From Polytrichum commune (Eukaryota > Streptophyta > Polytrichopsida > Polytrichales > Polytrichaceae): 64,000 bases of DNA. Location of the stretch: the NCBI GenBank assembly GCA_950295325.1, contig OX485806.1:23996001-24060000 (forward strand). The letters are read 5' to 3'. A model generated the notes under the pieces. That model ran no database searches. It was not told the origin of the DNA and saw only the letters and a program-made list of their open reading frames with translations. The position numbers and the translations under genes are program-made. Positions 47,201-57,676 of the stretch are shown here, in pieces. The stretch's first letter is position 1, and every line of letters starts with the position of its first letter.

Positions 47201-49426
47201 CAAGTCATGTACCGCATTAGTCCTCTCCCTATCTTGTAAAATTATATTTTCCCTCTCCACATCCTTAGTAGCTCTTCTAGCTACCCTATCCAACTCGGAG
47301 AGATTAATCTCTTCATCCGAAGAGTAATTTCCTTGCTCTCCTATTCCTACCTCCAACGGGGCATCCCCTCTCCTAGCCCTAGTAGTTACCGCTAGTGCAG
47401 GTGCTTCTTCAACCACACCCTTACCCTTCACTAACTCATATGTAATAGCATTGGTGTGAGGAGGCCATTGACTTTGCTCCTCTCCAATTCTCGTTGGGAG
47501 AGGAAGCATGTCATCACATGTGGCCTCCAACACTCCATCCATGAACCTAACATCTTGGGAGTTAGATGGTCCCGGATCCGTTGGAGGCGCTTGTCTCCCG
47601 TTACTACCATTAGGTGGAACTCCTTGTCTATTTTGTATTGGAATGTAACCGGTTGTAGTTTGCAAGCCCGCCGGTGGATGAAAAGTTTGCCTAGCATTAC
47701 TATGGTCATAGTATAAGTTAGGTGGCCTAAGTTCATTGGCCGGTACTCCTTGTGGCCTAGCACCTCGCATATTATCCCTTGCTTGTTGTTGTGGATTAGC
47801 CACCGGGTAAGGGACATTAATTATTTTGTCCGGTTGGCGACACGTATCCGAGGGATGATTTCCTCCACAATTGCTACAATTAAACTCTTGACCTTCGGAC
47901 CAACATTGTCCTTGAGCGTGCCACCTTCCACAAAAGGGATGAAATTCCTTCTTCTCTAAATTTTGGCCACCTTGCCCTCTAGGTTGTGGTCCTCTATTGC
48001 TTCCATTTCCATAGTGAGGTGGCGCTTGACCTCGTTGATTTTGTTGAGGTGGGTTACCGTTTCCTCTTTGGTCACGGTTTTGTCCACTTCTACAAAATTG
48101 ACGCGTGTGGCCCGGTTGGCCACATTGGACACACCATAATCCGGAAGAATGCCTACCCGACTCAACCGGGGGTGGAGGCCCCGGTTGTTGACTCCGGATC
48201 ATTAATGACATTTGATCCGTGAGGCTTTGCATTTGTTTTATCATAGCCTCTTGGAATCCTAGTTGGCTAGCACCTAGTCTTCTCTCAACCTCCTCCAAGT
48301 GTGGATCCGTTCTAGGGGCCGGTAGTGCCAAAAGAGGTGCCGGTTCCCTAACCGCTAAAGGTCGGGGACCGGTGTCCACAATGGCATATGGAATTTGGTT
48401 CTCATACTTAGCGGGCTCTACCGCTACCACCCTAGGGCGTATGGGGATGAATTGTGGGATCAATTCATCCTCCCTTCTCCATAGCCTTTCGTGATCTTTA
48501 TCCAAGTTTTCAATATCTCTAGCCGCACGCTTGGCATCCGCCAAGGTCAAGGGATTCCTTTCTAGAACACCCCTAATAGTTCCGGACTTAAAAAACCCTT
48601 GAATGAAAAATTGCTTTAGCGTGTCGTCGTTGAGCATGGTACCCACAAATCTAGTGCACACTAAATCAAACCTCCTAATGTAAGCCGAAATTTCTTCCTC
48701 CCTTCCTTGCTTCAATGACGACAATGCCCTTAATGCGGTACTTTGACCCACTTCCGGCCTAAATTCGTTAAGAAACTCCCTTTGTAATTGTTCCCATCCC
48801 CTAAAATGTCCCTCGGCATGATCCCGATACCATTCATAGGCTTCCCCCTCTAGAGTGGTAGGAAACCACACTAACCAATAACCCGGGTCGGTTATGAGGA
48901 AGCTAGCCAACCGTTCGATATACCGTTCCATGTGCCGAGAGGGGTCCTCATCCTTGGTCCCATAAAATTTAGGGAGATGAGATGGCATATCCATCGCCGC
49001 TAAATTTTGTGGAACCACAATTGGTAGGCCTCTTGGCCTAACCAATGGGTCTATTGGAGGTATAGGAGGTATGGGCGGAATTGGGGGTATGGGTGGTGGA
49101 TCCATCCCCCGTTCCTCGGCCATGGTGACCGGTGAACTATTCAACAATCCCCTATCAACTTCTACCGGGAATTCTTCTCTAAGTGTGTAATTTTCCGAAG
49201 AAGTTTCACCACTCAATTTGGAGGGAGTGATCTCCTCTTCAAGTTGAGCTCCAAGTTCTAAGGTGTCTAGAATTGACCTAGTCCTAGGTTCGACGTTCAA
49301 ACAACTCTCTATTCTAACATTATCTTGTTCTAATCTATCACTGATTTTAGAGGACCGCCTCTTTCGAGTAGATTTCTCTAGTCCTACTATCAAACTTGGT
49401 TTTTGTGAGCGAGTCCTACCTTGCAT
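44204..49426 (-). CDS. Gag-protease-RT-RNase H polyprotein, truncated before integrase
   Basis: 1,740 codons without a stop. Residues 110-125 are a PPI repeat. About 150-320 is a retrotransposon gag domain. CCHC-type fingers lie at 432-445 (CVQCGQPGHTRQFC) and 517-529 (CSNCGGNHPSDTC). The aspartic protease covers about 835-945, with VDGGSSLN at 851-858 (Gly in place of the usual DTG or DSG middle residue, as in some plant gypsy lineages) and ILLGRPW at 924-930. The RT covers about 1220-1440, with MDGYAGYNQI at 1311-1320 and the catalytic FVDD at 1374-1377. RNase H covers about 1515-1637, starting at YCDAS. The frame then enters the integrase zinc region (CHDSACGGHF, 1729-1738) and stops two residues later. 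It therefore codes for virus-like particle, processing and reverse-transcription functions, but cannot integrate. An open frame this long in decayed surroundings supports recent activity. The Met at 49426 is the first in frame; its use is not proven. Confidence 0.93.
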   Translation of the reverse strand: MQGRTRSQKPSLIVGLEKSTRKRRSSKISDRLEQDNVRIESCLNVEPRTRSILDTLELGAQLEEEITPSKLSGETSSENYTLREEFPVEVDRGLLNSSPVTMAEERGMDPPPIPPIPPIPPIPPIDPLVRPRGLPIVVPQNLAAMDMPSHLPKFYGTKDEDPSRHMERYIERLASFLITDPGYWLVWFPTTLEGEAYEWYRDHAEGHFRGWEQLQREFLNEFRPEVGQSTALRALSSLKQGREEEISAYIRRFDLVCTRFVGTMLNDDTLKQFFIQGFFKSGTIRGVLERNPLTLADAKRAARDIENLDKDHERLWRREDELIPQFIPIRPRVVAVEPAKYENQIPYAIVDTGPRPLAVREPAPLLALPAPRTDPHLEEVERRLGASQLGFQEAMIKQMQSLTDQMSLMIRSQQPGPPPPVESGRHSSGLWCVQCGQPGHTRQFCRSGQNRDQRGNGNPPQQNQRGQAPPHYGNGSNRGPQPRGQGGQNLEKKEFHPFCGRWHAQGQCWSEGQEFNCSNCGGNHPSDTCRQPDKIINVPYPVANPQQQARDNMRGARPQGVPANELRPPNLYYDHSNARQTFHPPAGLQTTTGYIPIQNRQGVPPNGSNGRQAPPTDPGPSNSQDVRFMDGVLEATCDDMLPLPTRIGEEQSQWPPHTNAITYELVKGKGVVEEAPALAVTTRARRGDAPLEVGIGEQGNYSSDEEINLSELDRVARRATKDVERENIILQDRERTNAVHDLDNSDVGEWEGPGVPVDEFDVVGNSKVERSTGYDLWADLSTLKADITFGQLLEISPTARKTLKEGMPVHKRMRKVKAKIAARIQSQGGRDVKAIEIEVVIVDKVVPNVLVDGGSSLNILPEDTMKKLGLGLTGPSPLVINMANQSSTTPLGMIKDCRMTTGGEEYLVTFHVIKMHSNKDTFPILLGRPWLRMANAMVNWGGPKPSITYGPEGNRVIVSIGSLEGWMKKEMYLPLEKEIDDLNENEIGKALVGVVHPEGQRVVIDSGSGSLGPNFYNYGDNGDYAQWLREYPESEVDVMVTFHQVGLGSEFPSVSLGEGSLLEPCEVLTEKEWVSGGLTPWVDDVEEGEVSLIHVDGTQEEDVIIESSKLEEPLHFKTTSTGIVVGQDVKDYPNVPSDWYRNKEEQAHVSEADWRYVDVKLKNGKTRQMKMGSKLGEKEVREYSNLVDEFSDTFAWSYDELKGIPREMVEHRIPLIPGARPIRQKERRMNPQLQLLVKAELERLLKAGFIKPVEITNWVSPMVLVKKKNGKLRVCVDYRKLNSCTQKDHFPLPFITLLLEEVGGHSRYTFMDGYAGYNQISIALQDIHKTAFTTPWGTFVWVVMPFGLCNAPATFQRLVMYIFTDLLFKSMTVFVDDFSTQSNVDDHLHCVREALVRCRKMRLALNPDKTFLGVNKGVLLGYVVSEKGREPDPDKIAAISDLATPTNSKGISKLLGHVGWYRELIPNFSKIAVPITHLLKKDVKFEWTDACQKAFEELRDRLSTYPVLIPPNWGKPFHVYCDASNVAIGSALCQATGEKEKDQPIAYASKQLTPAERNYSTTERECLAMVFSVKKFRHYLMCNPVVFFVDHMAIKYLINKAELSGRLARWVLLLEEFDYTVEYKPGRMHLQADHLSRLSEEIGKNPVNDMLVDDSLFVVTSTPEWYAGIVEFLTTHKLPKEWTKEERRKVRVNSRQFVVVGHRLFRRGSDGILQRCVSKTEVEAILIACHDSACGGHFNG

Positions 49427-50317
49427 TCCATAAGAATCGATCGACCCTCACTTGACCACACATAATCCTAGCAATTCCCCTCTTAATATTTTCACTTGTC
49501 TTGGTGTGGTTATAATTTTTTTAGGAGGTGAGGAAAAGAACCTGCAAGCCCACTTAGGTGAAAGAATCCCAATAGAGGATAGGCATGTTCATGTTAATTT
49601 TTTGGTTAAGTCGGAGCATCACCTCCGCACCTTCCCGCAAATTAACATTCACCACAATACCGATTGTGAGGGGGTGACCTTCCGAGTAGATTATGTTAAA
49701 AGTCGAGGCTTCACCCTTCAACTTCTCACACCATCCACAATTCGGGAATTACCCTCTACAACGGATAACAACAATCACGAGTACAAAAGGCATTCCTTAA
49801 TTAGTTAATGAGTTCACTTTGAAGAAATAAACATACCTTGAGCAATCGCATCCCCCTGTGAGTTAGCACTCCCCTCAATCGTGACTCAATGTAACAACAC
49901 CATAAACTTTGTGAAATATTAATTCAATCTAGAGCATGAAATGACAACTCCCAAAACTTTGAGACTCACCCCGAGGTGAGTGTCAAAGTTCAATGTCCTA
50001 AGGTGAATTTACCCTCTAATGTTTTAATGAGCTACTCGGTTATAGGTTCCTTTTAAATTCTTAGCAAATTCCCAAAAAGGTTGAGGACGTACCTTCACCG
50101 CGCTCCTTCCTCAAAAATGAATTTGCGTAATTGACAATGCAATTCATTCCAAGGAATAGTTGAAATACAATGAATTCAAATGTAACCCACAGAGAGAATA
50201 CTTACCGAGTTTCGGGTGCTCCTTCCCTTCTCTCAAGTTTGTGTCTCCAATTTTTCCTAGTTGCCTCCAAGTCTCCTAGTCGCCTCCAAGTCTTGTAACT
50301 ACCTTCCGCTTCGCTCC
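49427..50317 (-). other. Untranslated leader of the retrotransposon
   Basis: About 890 bases between the primer-binding region and the gag start codon, with no conserved protein on the minus strand. An antisense + frame of 118 codons (49452-49808) lies here. I see no motif in it and do not call it a gene. Confidence 0.6.
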
Positions 50318-50335
50318 CGGCGGACGCACCAATTA
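50318..50335 (-). promoter_or_regulatory. Primer-binding site
   Basis: On the minus strand the LTR end CTCACA is followed by TAAT, then TGGTGCGTCCGCCGGGAG (starting within the last bases before 50336). The TGG start (pairing with a tRNA CCA end), the short spacer and the position fit a gypsy primer-binding site. The tRNA is not identified; the pattern loosely recalls the Asp-type site of Athila elements. Confidence 0.65.
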
Positions 50336-52230
50336 TGTGAGGCCAAACCCCCCACCCTTAAGCGTCCGTAGTCCGAGTAGTGGGTTTGGGCTCACATTCC
50401 TCCGCGGTATTGGATTTGGACTTGGATGAGTCCATAGTGCAAGGTTCACCCTTCAAGTGGTCTTGGATTTAACTTTGGTCTTTGCTTCCTTTGTCTTGCC
50501 ATCGCGAGAGTGCTCCACATTCTCCATTAAGTTGTGCACGTGGTTTCTTTTTAAAGAGAGGATGCAAGTGTTAAAAAAAACACTATTCTCTATAGTCAAT
50601 CTCAAATACATTTACTTGTGAAAGCCACACATAACACTAACTAGCATAATATAACTAACTACTTGTCTATGAGCTAATTAGGTAGGCTATCTACTAAGCT
50701 CCTTCATGAACCCATCTCTTTACTTTCTAATTACATAAACCTAGCTCCTTCATAAACCCAGCTTCTTCATAAACCCAGCTTCTTAGCTTCTAACTAAACA
50801 AACCCAGCTCCTTCATAAACCCAGCTCCTTCATGAACCCAGCTCCTTAGCTTCTAACTAAACAAACCCAGCTCCTTCATAAACCCAGCTCCTTCATGAAC
50901 CCAACTCCTTAGCTTCTAACTAAACAAACCCAGGTCCTTCATAAACCCAGCTCTTTACTTTCTAACTAAACAAACCCAGCTCCTTCATAAACCCAGCTCC
51001 TTCATGAACCCACAACTTTGTAGTTGTAATCCCCAACTACCTCACTAATTATTCAAGCCCTTAACTAATCTTCCTACCTAATTTCCCTAATTCTACTAAC
51101 AACCCCTTTCTAATCACACAATTCTTCTCTAATCCTAAAATCCTAAAGTCCTAGAGAGGAGAGGGGGAGAGAGAATTTCCTAACTTCACTAAGACTAACT
51201 AATCCACACAAGTATATTTTTGCACTCATCACAACATCAAGTGCTCAACTCTTAAACATGGAACTTGCAACCACGTGTATTCAAAACATGAACTTAAAGT
51301 ACCACAAATTGGAATCATGAATTAACTTTAAAATCCTTCACGTCAACACTAATTCTACCAAGAGGTCAAGCCCTCTTCAAGGCTAACAAGCCTTGGCTCT
51401 CAAACTAAAAACTAAGCACACACATGTGCTCCAATATGGCTTCCCACACCCACACTTATAACTCGTGGGGTGCCTTGGAGCACAAAGGAAAGAGAGAGGA
51501 TGAGTGAGGGAAGAATGAGGGATTATATAGTAAGCTTGAGGGGGTGAGCACCCTCAAGGCTCACGATAAGCCCTTGAGATTTCCTCCTACTTAGTAGGCG
51601 CCAATCCTATCTTCTAAGCCTTCCTCCTTCAAATGATCAACAAGGATCCTAATTCGAACATTTAACTAGCCTTGGCTTTCTACCTACCACACTTTACCAA
51701 ACTTGGGATGCTTCAACCCAAACTTAGCCTCCTTCGCTTTCCGCCGCCATAACTTTCTCCCCTTACTTTCCCAAATCGTCGCTCACCACTTAATTCAAAC
51801 CACGATGCTTAACTTGTGATTTGATTGGTGCTTTGAGAATTTGCTTATCCTCCACCTTGCATTCTTCCTTGGGCCTTCCCCATTAAGTGGCCATGATGAG
51901 GTGGTCCACTTGTGCGCTCCATGTGATCCTCTATTCATCCCAATTCGAATGCACTTGCCTCTTGAGTCACTTTGGTTGTCTCCATCCATTTGTACTAGCC
52001 TACTCACTAACTACTCAATCCAAGTTCTCCTTACCTATCCTCATTCACTCAAATCCTTCCGAAGGTAAAAACACAATAACAACTCACATCCTAGCCTCTT
52101 ACAACATGGTACTTCTAAGACTAACATTTCACTCTTTTTATATTTTTGTGAAGTAACATGCTACTTCAAAGTGCATCAACTAACGTTTCAAGGGTCTAAG
52201 ACTAAATGTGGGCACCCTTTTGGGCTCACA
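50336..52230 (-). repeat. 5' LTR of the retrotransposon
   Basis: It begins on the minus strand TGTGAGCCCAAAAGGGTGCC at 52230 and ends at 50336. As 5' LTR it should carry the promoter. I could not pick out a confident TATA box. It matches 42251-44145 in length and in all frames compared. Confidence 0.95.
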
Positions 52231-52235
52231 ACATC
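52231..52235. other. Target-site duplication, right
   Basis: ACATC, matching 42246-42250. Confidence 0.9.
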
Positions 52236-52730
52236 CATGTCTTAGTGGAGCTCAAAGCATCTCTCAAATCTCTCCTTGAGTGTCTCCCCTTGGTATGTGA
52301 TATTAGGGATCTCCTTATGAAACTCGCCATACATACATATTTTGTCACACTAGAGTAAGCACAAGTTGCATGACATTTATCTTTGTATGGGAATACTTTG
52401 CAAAATGCACATAATAAAAATGAGACTTTTGGCCAACATCTCCAACTCCAGCATAGGCTTGTACCTCTTCTCCTATCCTGGTCTCTTTGAGGGCGGTGCA
52501 TTTTAGGGCATGCTCTCAGGTGGGGGGAGTTGAGTTGGAAAATATGGTTGCCCTGAATGGGGATCTCCCATGCCATCTACCACCCAACAATCCTTCATCT
52601 AAGCTGAAGTGGTGGTCATGATTGCAAGCTAGCTCAACAACTATCAAGGTCTCATAGTTTGGTGATGACAACCCTGGCCATGCCATTTTGCCACAAAAAT
52701 AAACCCTTGTGAGTAATGACATTTATTGGG
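52236..52730 (-). pseudogene. Companion ORF of the PIF/Harbinger-like element, 5' part
   Basis: The minus strand has open stretches reading PYFPTQLPPPESM and EFHKEIPNITYQGETLKERF in shifting frames. They lead toward the insertion point and resume at 42245 on the other side of the retrotransposon. The frame is interrupted by stops as well as by the insertion, so it was dead or dying. Function inferred only from its position beside the transposase remnant. Confidence 0.35.
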
Positions 52731-53217
52731 ATACTCAAGGCATGAATGGGAAAATGTAAGCATGTTTGGGAAACTCAAATAAAAAGTCTAGCATGGCCTT
52801 TGCATGTGCAAATGGATTAATTCCAACTCAAATATGCATTGGGAAAATCTAGGCAGGGCTTCTACACATGCAAGTGATTTTGGATAAATCAAATTACACA
52901 TTCCACCTAGAAGCATATGAACTCACCATCAAGCTATGAGAAAAGGTTCAAGAATTCAAACCTAAATGCATGTGAATAAGGTGACGGAATGAATTTATAC
53001 ATGGATTAAAGGCCATGCCTGATTAGTAGAAAGACTTTATTAACTTGAGTTGCTTCCAATCTTAATTAATTCCGAGACAAAGCAACCTCCTCCTCCCCCC
53101 TAACTTGTAGTTTGTAAGCTCAACTACCTCACAACCTCATGTGTTATGTAGACGCAACTACCTCACAACCCCTTAGCCTCACCTACCTCATAGCTCTCTA
53201 ACCTCTACCTTTAAAGT

Positions 53218-53249
53218 ATTGAAACTCAATAGGACTAGAGATGATATTC
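53218..53249 (+). repeat. 32-base direct repeat, left
   Basis: Core AACTCAATAGGACTAGAGAT at 53223-53242 is repeated at 56073-56092. With flanking bases about 32 positions match with two differences. The pair brackets the copia relic. Confidence 0.7.
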
Positions 53250-53424
53250 AAATGCCCGAGTCAACGGTGCCAAAGCTCTATTGGATCTCCTCCTACACGT
53301 GAACGCATGAAGTTGGCTGCATACCTCCGTGAAGGTCATTTGGTATAAATTCCCTCCACGTTGAGCTATTGTAACCACGTCGCCGTTCGCACCTCCCACA
53401 ATGCATTTATTTACGTGAAATCAC

Positions 53425-54440
53425 ACCTTCAACCCTTTGACAAAAAATTGCCTATTGATAACAAGTTGGCTTGCAACTTTGGCACATGAAACACATCCGT
53501 GATGCAAATTCTAGTCGTTTTTCCTTTCGTTAACTTTGACAACAATGAACACCATTCCGATAGCTTCGTCACGCTATTATCACCCAAACGCACATTAAGT
53601 GTAGAAATTACCTCGTAGGTATTGAATGCCACCCTATGCGAAGTCATGTGCTTTGTGGCTTCCATGTGCATGATCCATTTGCAAACGCTCTTCGAAAGCG
53701 CTTCATGTTGCATTGCAAATGCGAATTCGTCGTCGTCCTTTGCATTTTTGGCATTCTCATTCTCATTGTTCTTTGTTTTTTAGCACAACCGTGCAATGTG
53801 GCCCGGTTTTCCACAATAGAAGCACGTCCTTACGCCTTGCCATGAAGGTGGATCGTCTGCTTTGCTTTGACGCGACATCATTATCGTGTCTTCGCATTGG
53901 GGCTCATTCTCATTGCGTTTTGACATCTTGTACATCAAACATGCCGACACGTACATCATCGTCAATTCCTTCAGCGGCATCATGTCTAAGGCAGTGATCA
54001 AGTACTCGTACGATGCCGGCAAATTCTTGAGCAAAGTCATGACGATGTCTTCCTCCCGCATGGTACCTCCAAATATGCGAGTTGATCCATAAGCACTTTG
54101 ACCTTATTGACATGGTCCAACAAGTTAATGTCTCCTTGCAACTTGCATGTGAAAAACTTGTGACGAATGAAGAGGATGCTGGACAAACTTTTTGTCTCGT
54201 GAATATTACAAAAGGTCTTCCACACGTCCGTGGGACCTTTGCAACTCTTGATGTGCGCAAGCTTATTGTCCGCCAAGTTAAAGCCGATGACATACATGGC
54301 CTTCTTGACACGCCTTTACTACTCCTTCAACAATTTGGGATCCACGTTGGAGGATAGAGCCTTCTTGGATCTATCTACAATGTCCAAAGGTCCTTTTAGC
54401 TAAAACCATCTTCATTTTGAGCTTCCAAAAGCTAAAATTT
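53425..54440 (-). pseudogene. Ty1/copia gag-protease relic
   Basis: Read on the minus strand from 54440 down: a UBN2-type gag region (GFNLADNKLAHIKSCKGPTD, then a block with LDHVNKVKVLMDQLAYL near 54130, and MTLLKNLPASYEYLITAL), a CCHC knuckle CFYCGKPGHIARLC near 53821-53780, and a protease-like segment (WIMHMEATKHMTSHRVAFNT, then LTDV-like ITDVFHVPKLQANLLSIG near 53490-53440). The protease D-S/T-G centre has decayed to HMEAT, and at least two frame changes are needed, so it is not functional. RT, integrase and RNase H are not present on either side. Confidence 0.8.
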
Positions 54441-54539
54441 TCTCCATGAGAATTGTCCATAATTCTAGCCCTTTGATTTCAAGATATGTAAATTTTTGCT
54501 CGAAAAATGAGTTTGTACGCTTAAAACTTGCAAATCGTA

Positions 54540-55900
54540 TCTTCCACCCCAAAAGAATCTTAGGATACTCAAAACATTCAAATAAGGTCTTCTTGACCTC
54601 AAATATGCCTTACGCTCTCAAATACCTCAAGTCCAATGTTCTACACCTCAAGAGAAGTCTTAATACACTCAAATCACTTAAACAAGATCTCCTTCATCTC
54701 AAAGGTGCCTTACATTCTCAAATACCTAAATTGAAATCCTCTCCACCTCAAGAATAGTCCTAAGACATTAGAACCATTCAAATCTTCTTCACCTCAAACG
54801 TGCCTTACACTCTCAAATTCATAAAGTCAAATCTTGTACATCTCAAGATAAGTTATGAAATACTTAAATCACTCAAACAATATCTTCTTCTCCTCAGATG
54901 ATTATATTATCCCTCAAATGTTCTTTCCAATATTCAAGTAATTCAAAACACTTTTGTTTGCTCATTTTGAGTTCAAATGACTAGCCTATCTTTGAAATCA
55001 ATGTTTCAACACTCAAAAGACCCAAGTCAAATCATTTCAAACTCGAAATGAACCCTCTTGCCTTCAAATTTTGTGCTTCCACTCCAATCTACTCAAACAA
55101 GGTCCATTTCAGCTAGAAATTGGCCTCATGGTGTGAAGTGGAGTTTTAGTCTCTCAAATCACTCAATTTGGATTTAGTTCACAACAAATAAAAGCGCTTG
55201 CTCTCAAGTATGTCCTAGAACTGAAGTCAGATCTTCTTTATCTCAAATGAGTATACTTTCTCTCCAAAGTGCCTAAAGACACTCTATTCATTCAAGTCGG
55301 ATCTCTCACACCTCAAATAAGTCCACTTGCTATCAAAGATGTATTAGGTTTTTTATATCACTCAAGTTTGATTTTGTTCCACTCCAATAAATGCACTTTC
55401 TTTTAAATGTGCCCTTGGCACTCTCTAAACACTCATGTTAGATGATCTTGATCTGAAATTACATTCAATGCACTCACATAAGCTTTTCCACACTCAAGGC
55501 TCTCAAACAACATTTCCTTCAACTGAAACCCGTTGAATGGTTTCAAAAAAGCCTTTCAACACTCAAGCCTCACAAATAAATCGTTAAACACTCAAAACAC
55601 TCAAGTCATATGCTTTTGAAGTTTAAACACCTCTAAACCTCTCAAACAAGCTTCTCAATACTCACTTTACTCGAGTCAAACCATTCTAAAATCTAAACAC
55701 CTCCAAACCTCTTAAATAAGCCTCTCAATACTCAAAACACTCAAGTCCAATCCTTTAGAAGTCTAAACACCTCCAAGCCTCTCAAACAAGCTTCTCAACA
55801 CTCAACACTCAAGTTTGGTGATTCCCAACCCTTAACACCTCAAATGCTCTCAAATTAATGCAAATGTTCTCAAACCATTCAAGTTATCACTCTTTGTATC
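54540..55900 (+). repeat. Degenerate CTCAAA / ACTCAAGTC repeat tract
   Basis: Words such as ACACTCAAGTC, CTCAAACAAGCTTCTCAA and CACCTCAAATA recur every ~50-70 bases for about 1.3 kb without a strict period. + strand G content is low. It directly precedes the copia gag start on the minus strand and could be its old 5' region. No gene. Confidence 0.65.
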
Positions 55901-56067
55901 TGACAACATTCAAGCAAATGAAAACCAAGAAGCAACACTGACAACAACCAAATGCGCCTTCTCCAACGCTCAGAAGCTTCAAAACGCCAACTCCTCAAGA
56001 TCCACTCTGCAACCTCAAAGCAGTCAAATCTCCAGGCTGTTCATTTGCATGCGTGGGTCCATAACCT

Positions 56068-56099
56068 ATTGGAACTCAATAGGACTAGAGATGAGATTG
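56068..56099 (+). repeat. 32-base direct repeat, right
   Basis: Partner of 53218-53249, in the same orientation, 2.85 kb away. Confidence 0.7.
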
Positions 56100-57460
56100 C
56101 ACAAGCAAGAACACATACACAAAGGCATATGAACAATGCTTGGAGTGAGATAGTCATCCTCACCCCTTGCCTTATCCTTTATTGTTCATTTTTAACTTGG
56201 TTCTTACAAACAATAGGCGACAACTCCTTTCCCACTACAAACCAGCCTTGTAGGCTTATTACAACCTTATTCTTTCTAGTATAACATTTTTATGACTACG
56301 AGCAATCTAATGTTCCACCTTCAACATGAAGTCTATGCATGCCCCTCATGATGTAATATGGTCTAAGAATTGACGGAACGCACATCCAAGATTGAAAAAC
56401 CAAGGTTGAGCTTACCTCTTAGCCCAGTTGAAACCCAAGCCAAGACTCCGAAGTTCAATTGCCGAACTACATGCTCATTGCTACATGCTCCGAAGTATAG
56501 GCTCCTCGCAACAACCTCCGAAGTTGAGGTTCCAAACTCCAAGCTCCAATCTCGGCTCAGGCTATGAAGGAGCCTCAATGCTACAACTCTAAGCGCAACC
56601 TAAACCTCCAAAATTGTAGGTGAGGAATGGAAAGTCTGAGTGTTTGGAGAGGGAGGTCGTTCAATCACAAACTTAGGATGAAGGGAAAACCCAAGAAAAC
56701 CTGAGGTTATGCACCGAGAGTGAGTTGCTACTGGGTTTATTTTACAAAAATAAAGAGCCTATAAATTGCACACCTAGCACTCTTCATTGAAAACACATGG
56801 TTTTGATCCTAGGGCTATTACTTTTTGGATAATTTTATTATTTGACAAAAGGGAGTTTTATGCCATAGCCTTATGTTAAGAATGCCCCCAACCTTACTAG
56901 TGATCACTCTATGTCCCATAAAGTCACAAAAAACAGGGACATAATCCCCACTTTTGAAAGAGTCTCTCGTATTTGCCACTTCCCATAACCATGTCAGTGA
57001 TTAAAAAAGCTGAGGTTGAAGTTACTCTTGATTCTTCTTGGAAGCTGTAAAACCTTTCGAATTATTCGAATTCATAGTACGAGTTTGCTTTACTTTGGGA
57101 TTACCCATATCTTGAGAAAAGCAAAGAGTGCCCAATCAAGACATGTGTATATAGGTGGCAAAGAAATTGAGAGAATTCTTCGTTATGTAAAAATGAAACA
57201 TGTGAACACTAAAACTACTTCAAGGAGCCCTCCAAAATTTTCTGATTACACTCAACGTAGGGGAATCCAACTTACATCCCCCCAAACTCTCTGGTTTCTT
57301 CACAATCAATTGTAATGTTGTTAGTTTTCTTCTTCTGCTGAAATCATGGAGCTTTCTTGTAACTGTTCCTAACACATGCTTGGTGGGAAATCAAACCCTA
57401 CAATGACGGGGAGAAGCCACAGGTAGTTACACATATGAATTAGTTGAGTTTGAGAATCAA
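56100..57460. other. Stretch without a supported gene
   Basis: Short frames at 56363-56578 (both strands) and 57016-57315 show no motif. The 56390-56590 segment has several CTCCGAAGTT-like words, a weak local repeat. Confidence 0.4.
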
Positions 57461-57464
57461 CCAG

Positions 57465-57640
57465 TTGAAGTTCAAAACTCCATTACAAATACCGTTCATT
57501 TTAGAGGTATTTGAAAACTGCACCCCAAATTAATAAAGAAAAAGCGAAAGACGTCAACATGTAACCAGTTGGAATTGGGAGCACTAGGATCCCAAACAAT
57601 TATGCTCAAAATTTTCTCCAGACACACATGAGAAATTCAT
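57465..57640 (-). mobile_element. CCGGTT-type MITE fragment, inverted
   Basis: On + it reads GAGTTTGAGAATCAACCAGT, TTTTAGAGGTATTTGAAAAC and GACGTCAACATGTAACCAGT, the family read backwards. The CCGGTT sites are mutated to ACCAGTT. Confidence 0.5.
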
Positions 57641-57676
57641 ACAATGAGCAGGGAGAACCAGCAGATACACTAAACA

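Larger units (their letters stand above)
42251..52230 (-). mobile_element. Young Ty3/gypsy (Athila-like) LTR retrotransposon lacking integrase, 9,980 bp
   Basis: Two 1,895-base direct repeats, offset by exactly 8,085 bases with no length difference and no mismatch seen where I compared them, bracket one long minus-strand gag-pol frame. The ends are TGTGAG…CTCACA, and the target duplication ACATC is perfect. Identical LTRs mean a recent insertion. Order on the minus strand: 5' LTR (50336-52230), primer-binding region, ~900-base leader, gag-protease-RT-RNase H, then a 58-base remnant and the 3' LTR (42251-44145). Integrase after its first residues is missing, so movement would need integrase from another element. 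RT motifs (PFGLCNAPATFQ, FVDDFS) fit the non-chromodomain Athila/Tat branch, nearer Athila; that placement is inference. Confidence 0.92.

Noticed and set aside
46788-47327. 179-codon + frame opposite gag-pol
   Set aside because: A shadow of the minus-strand polyprotein.
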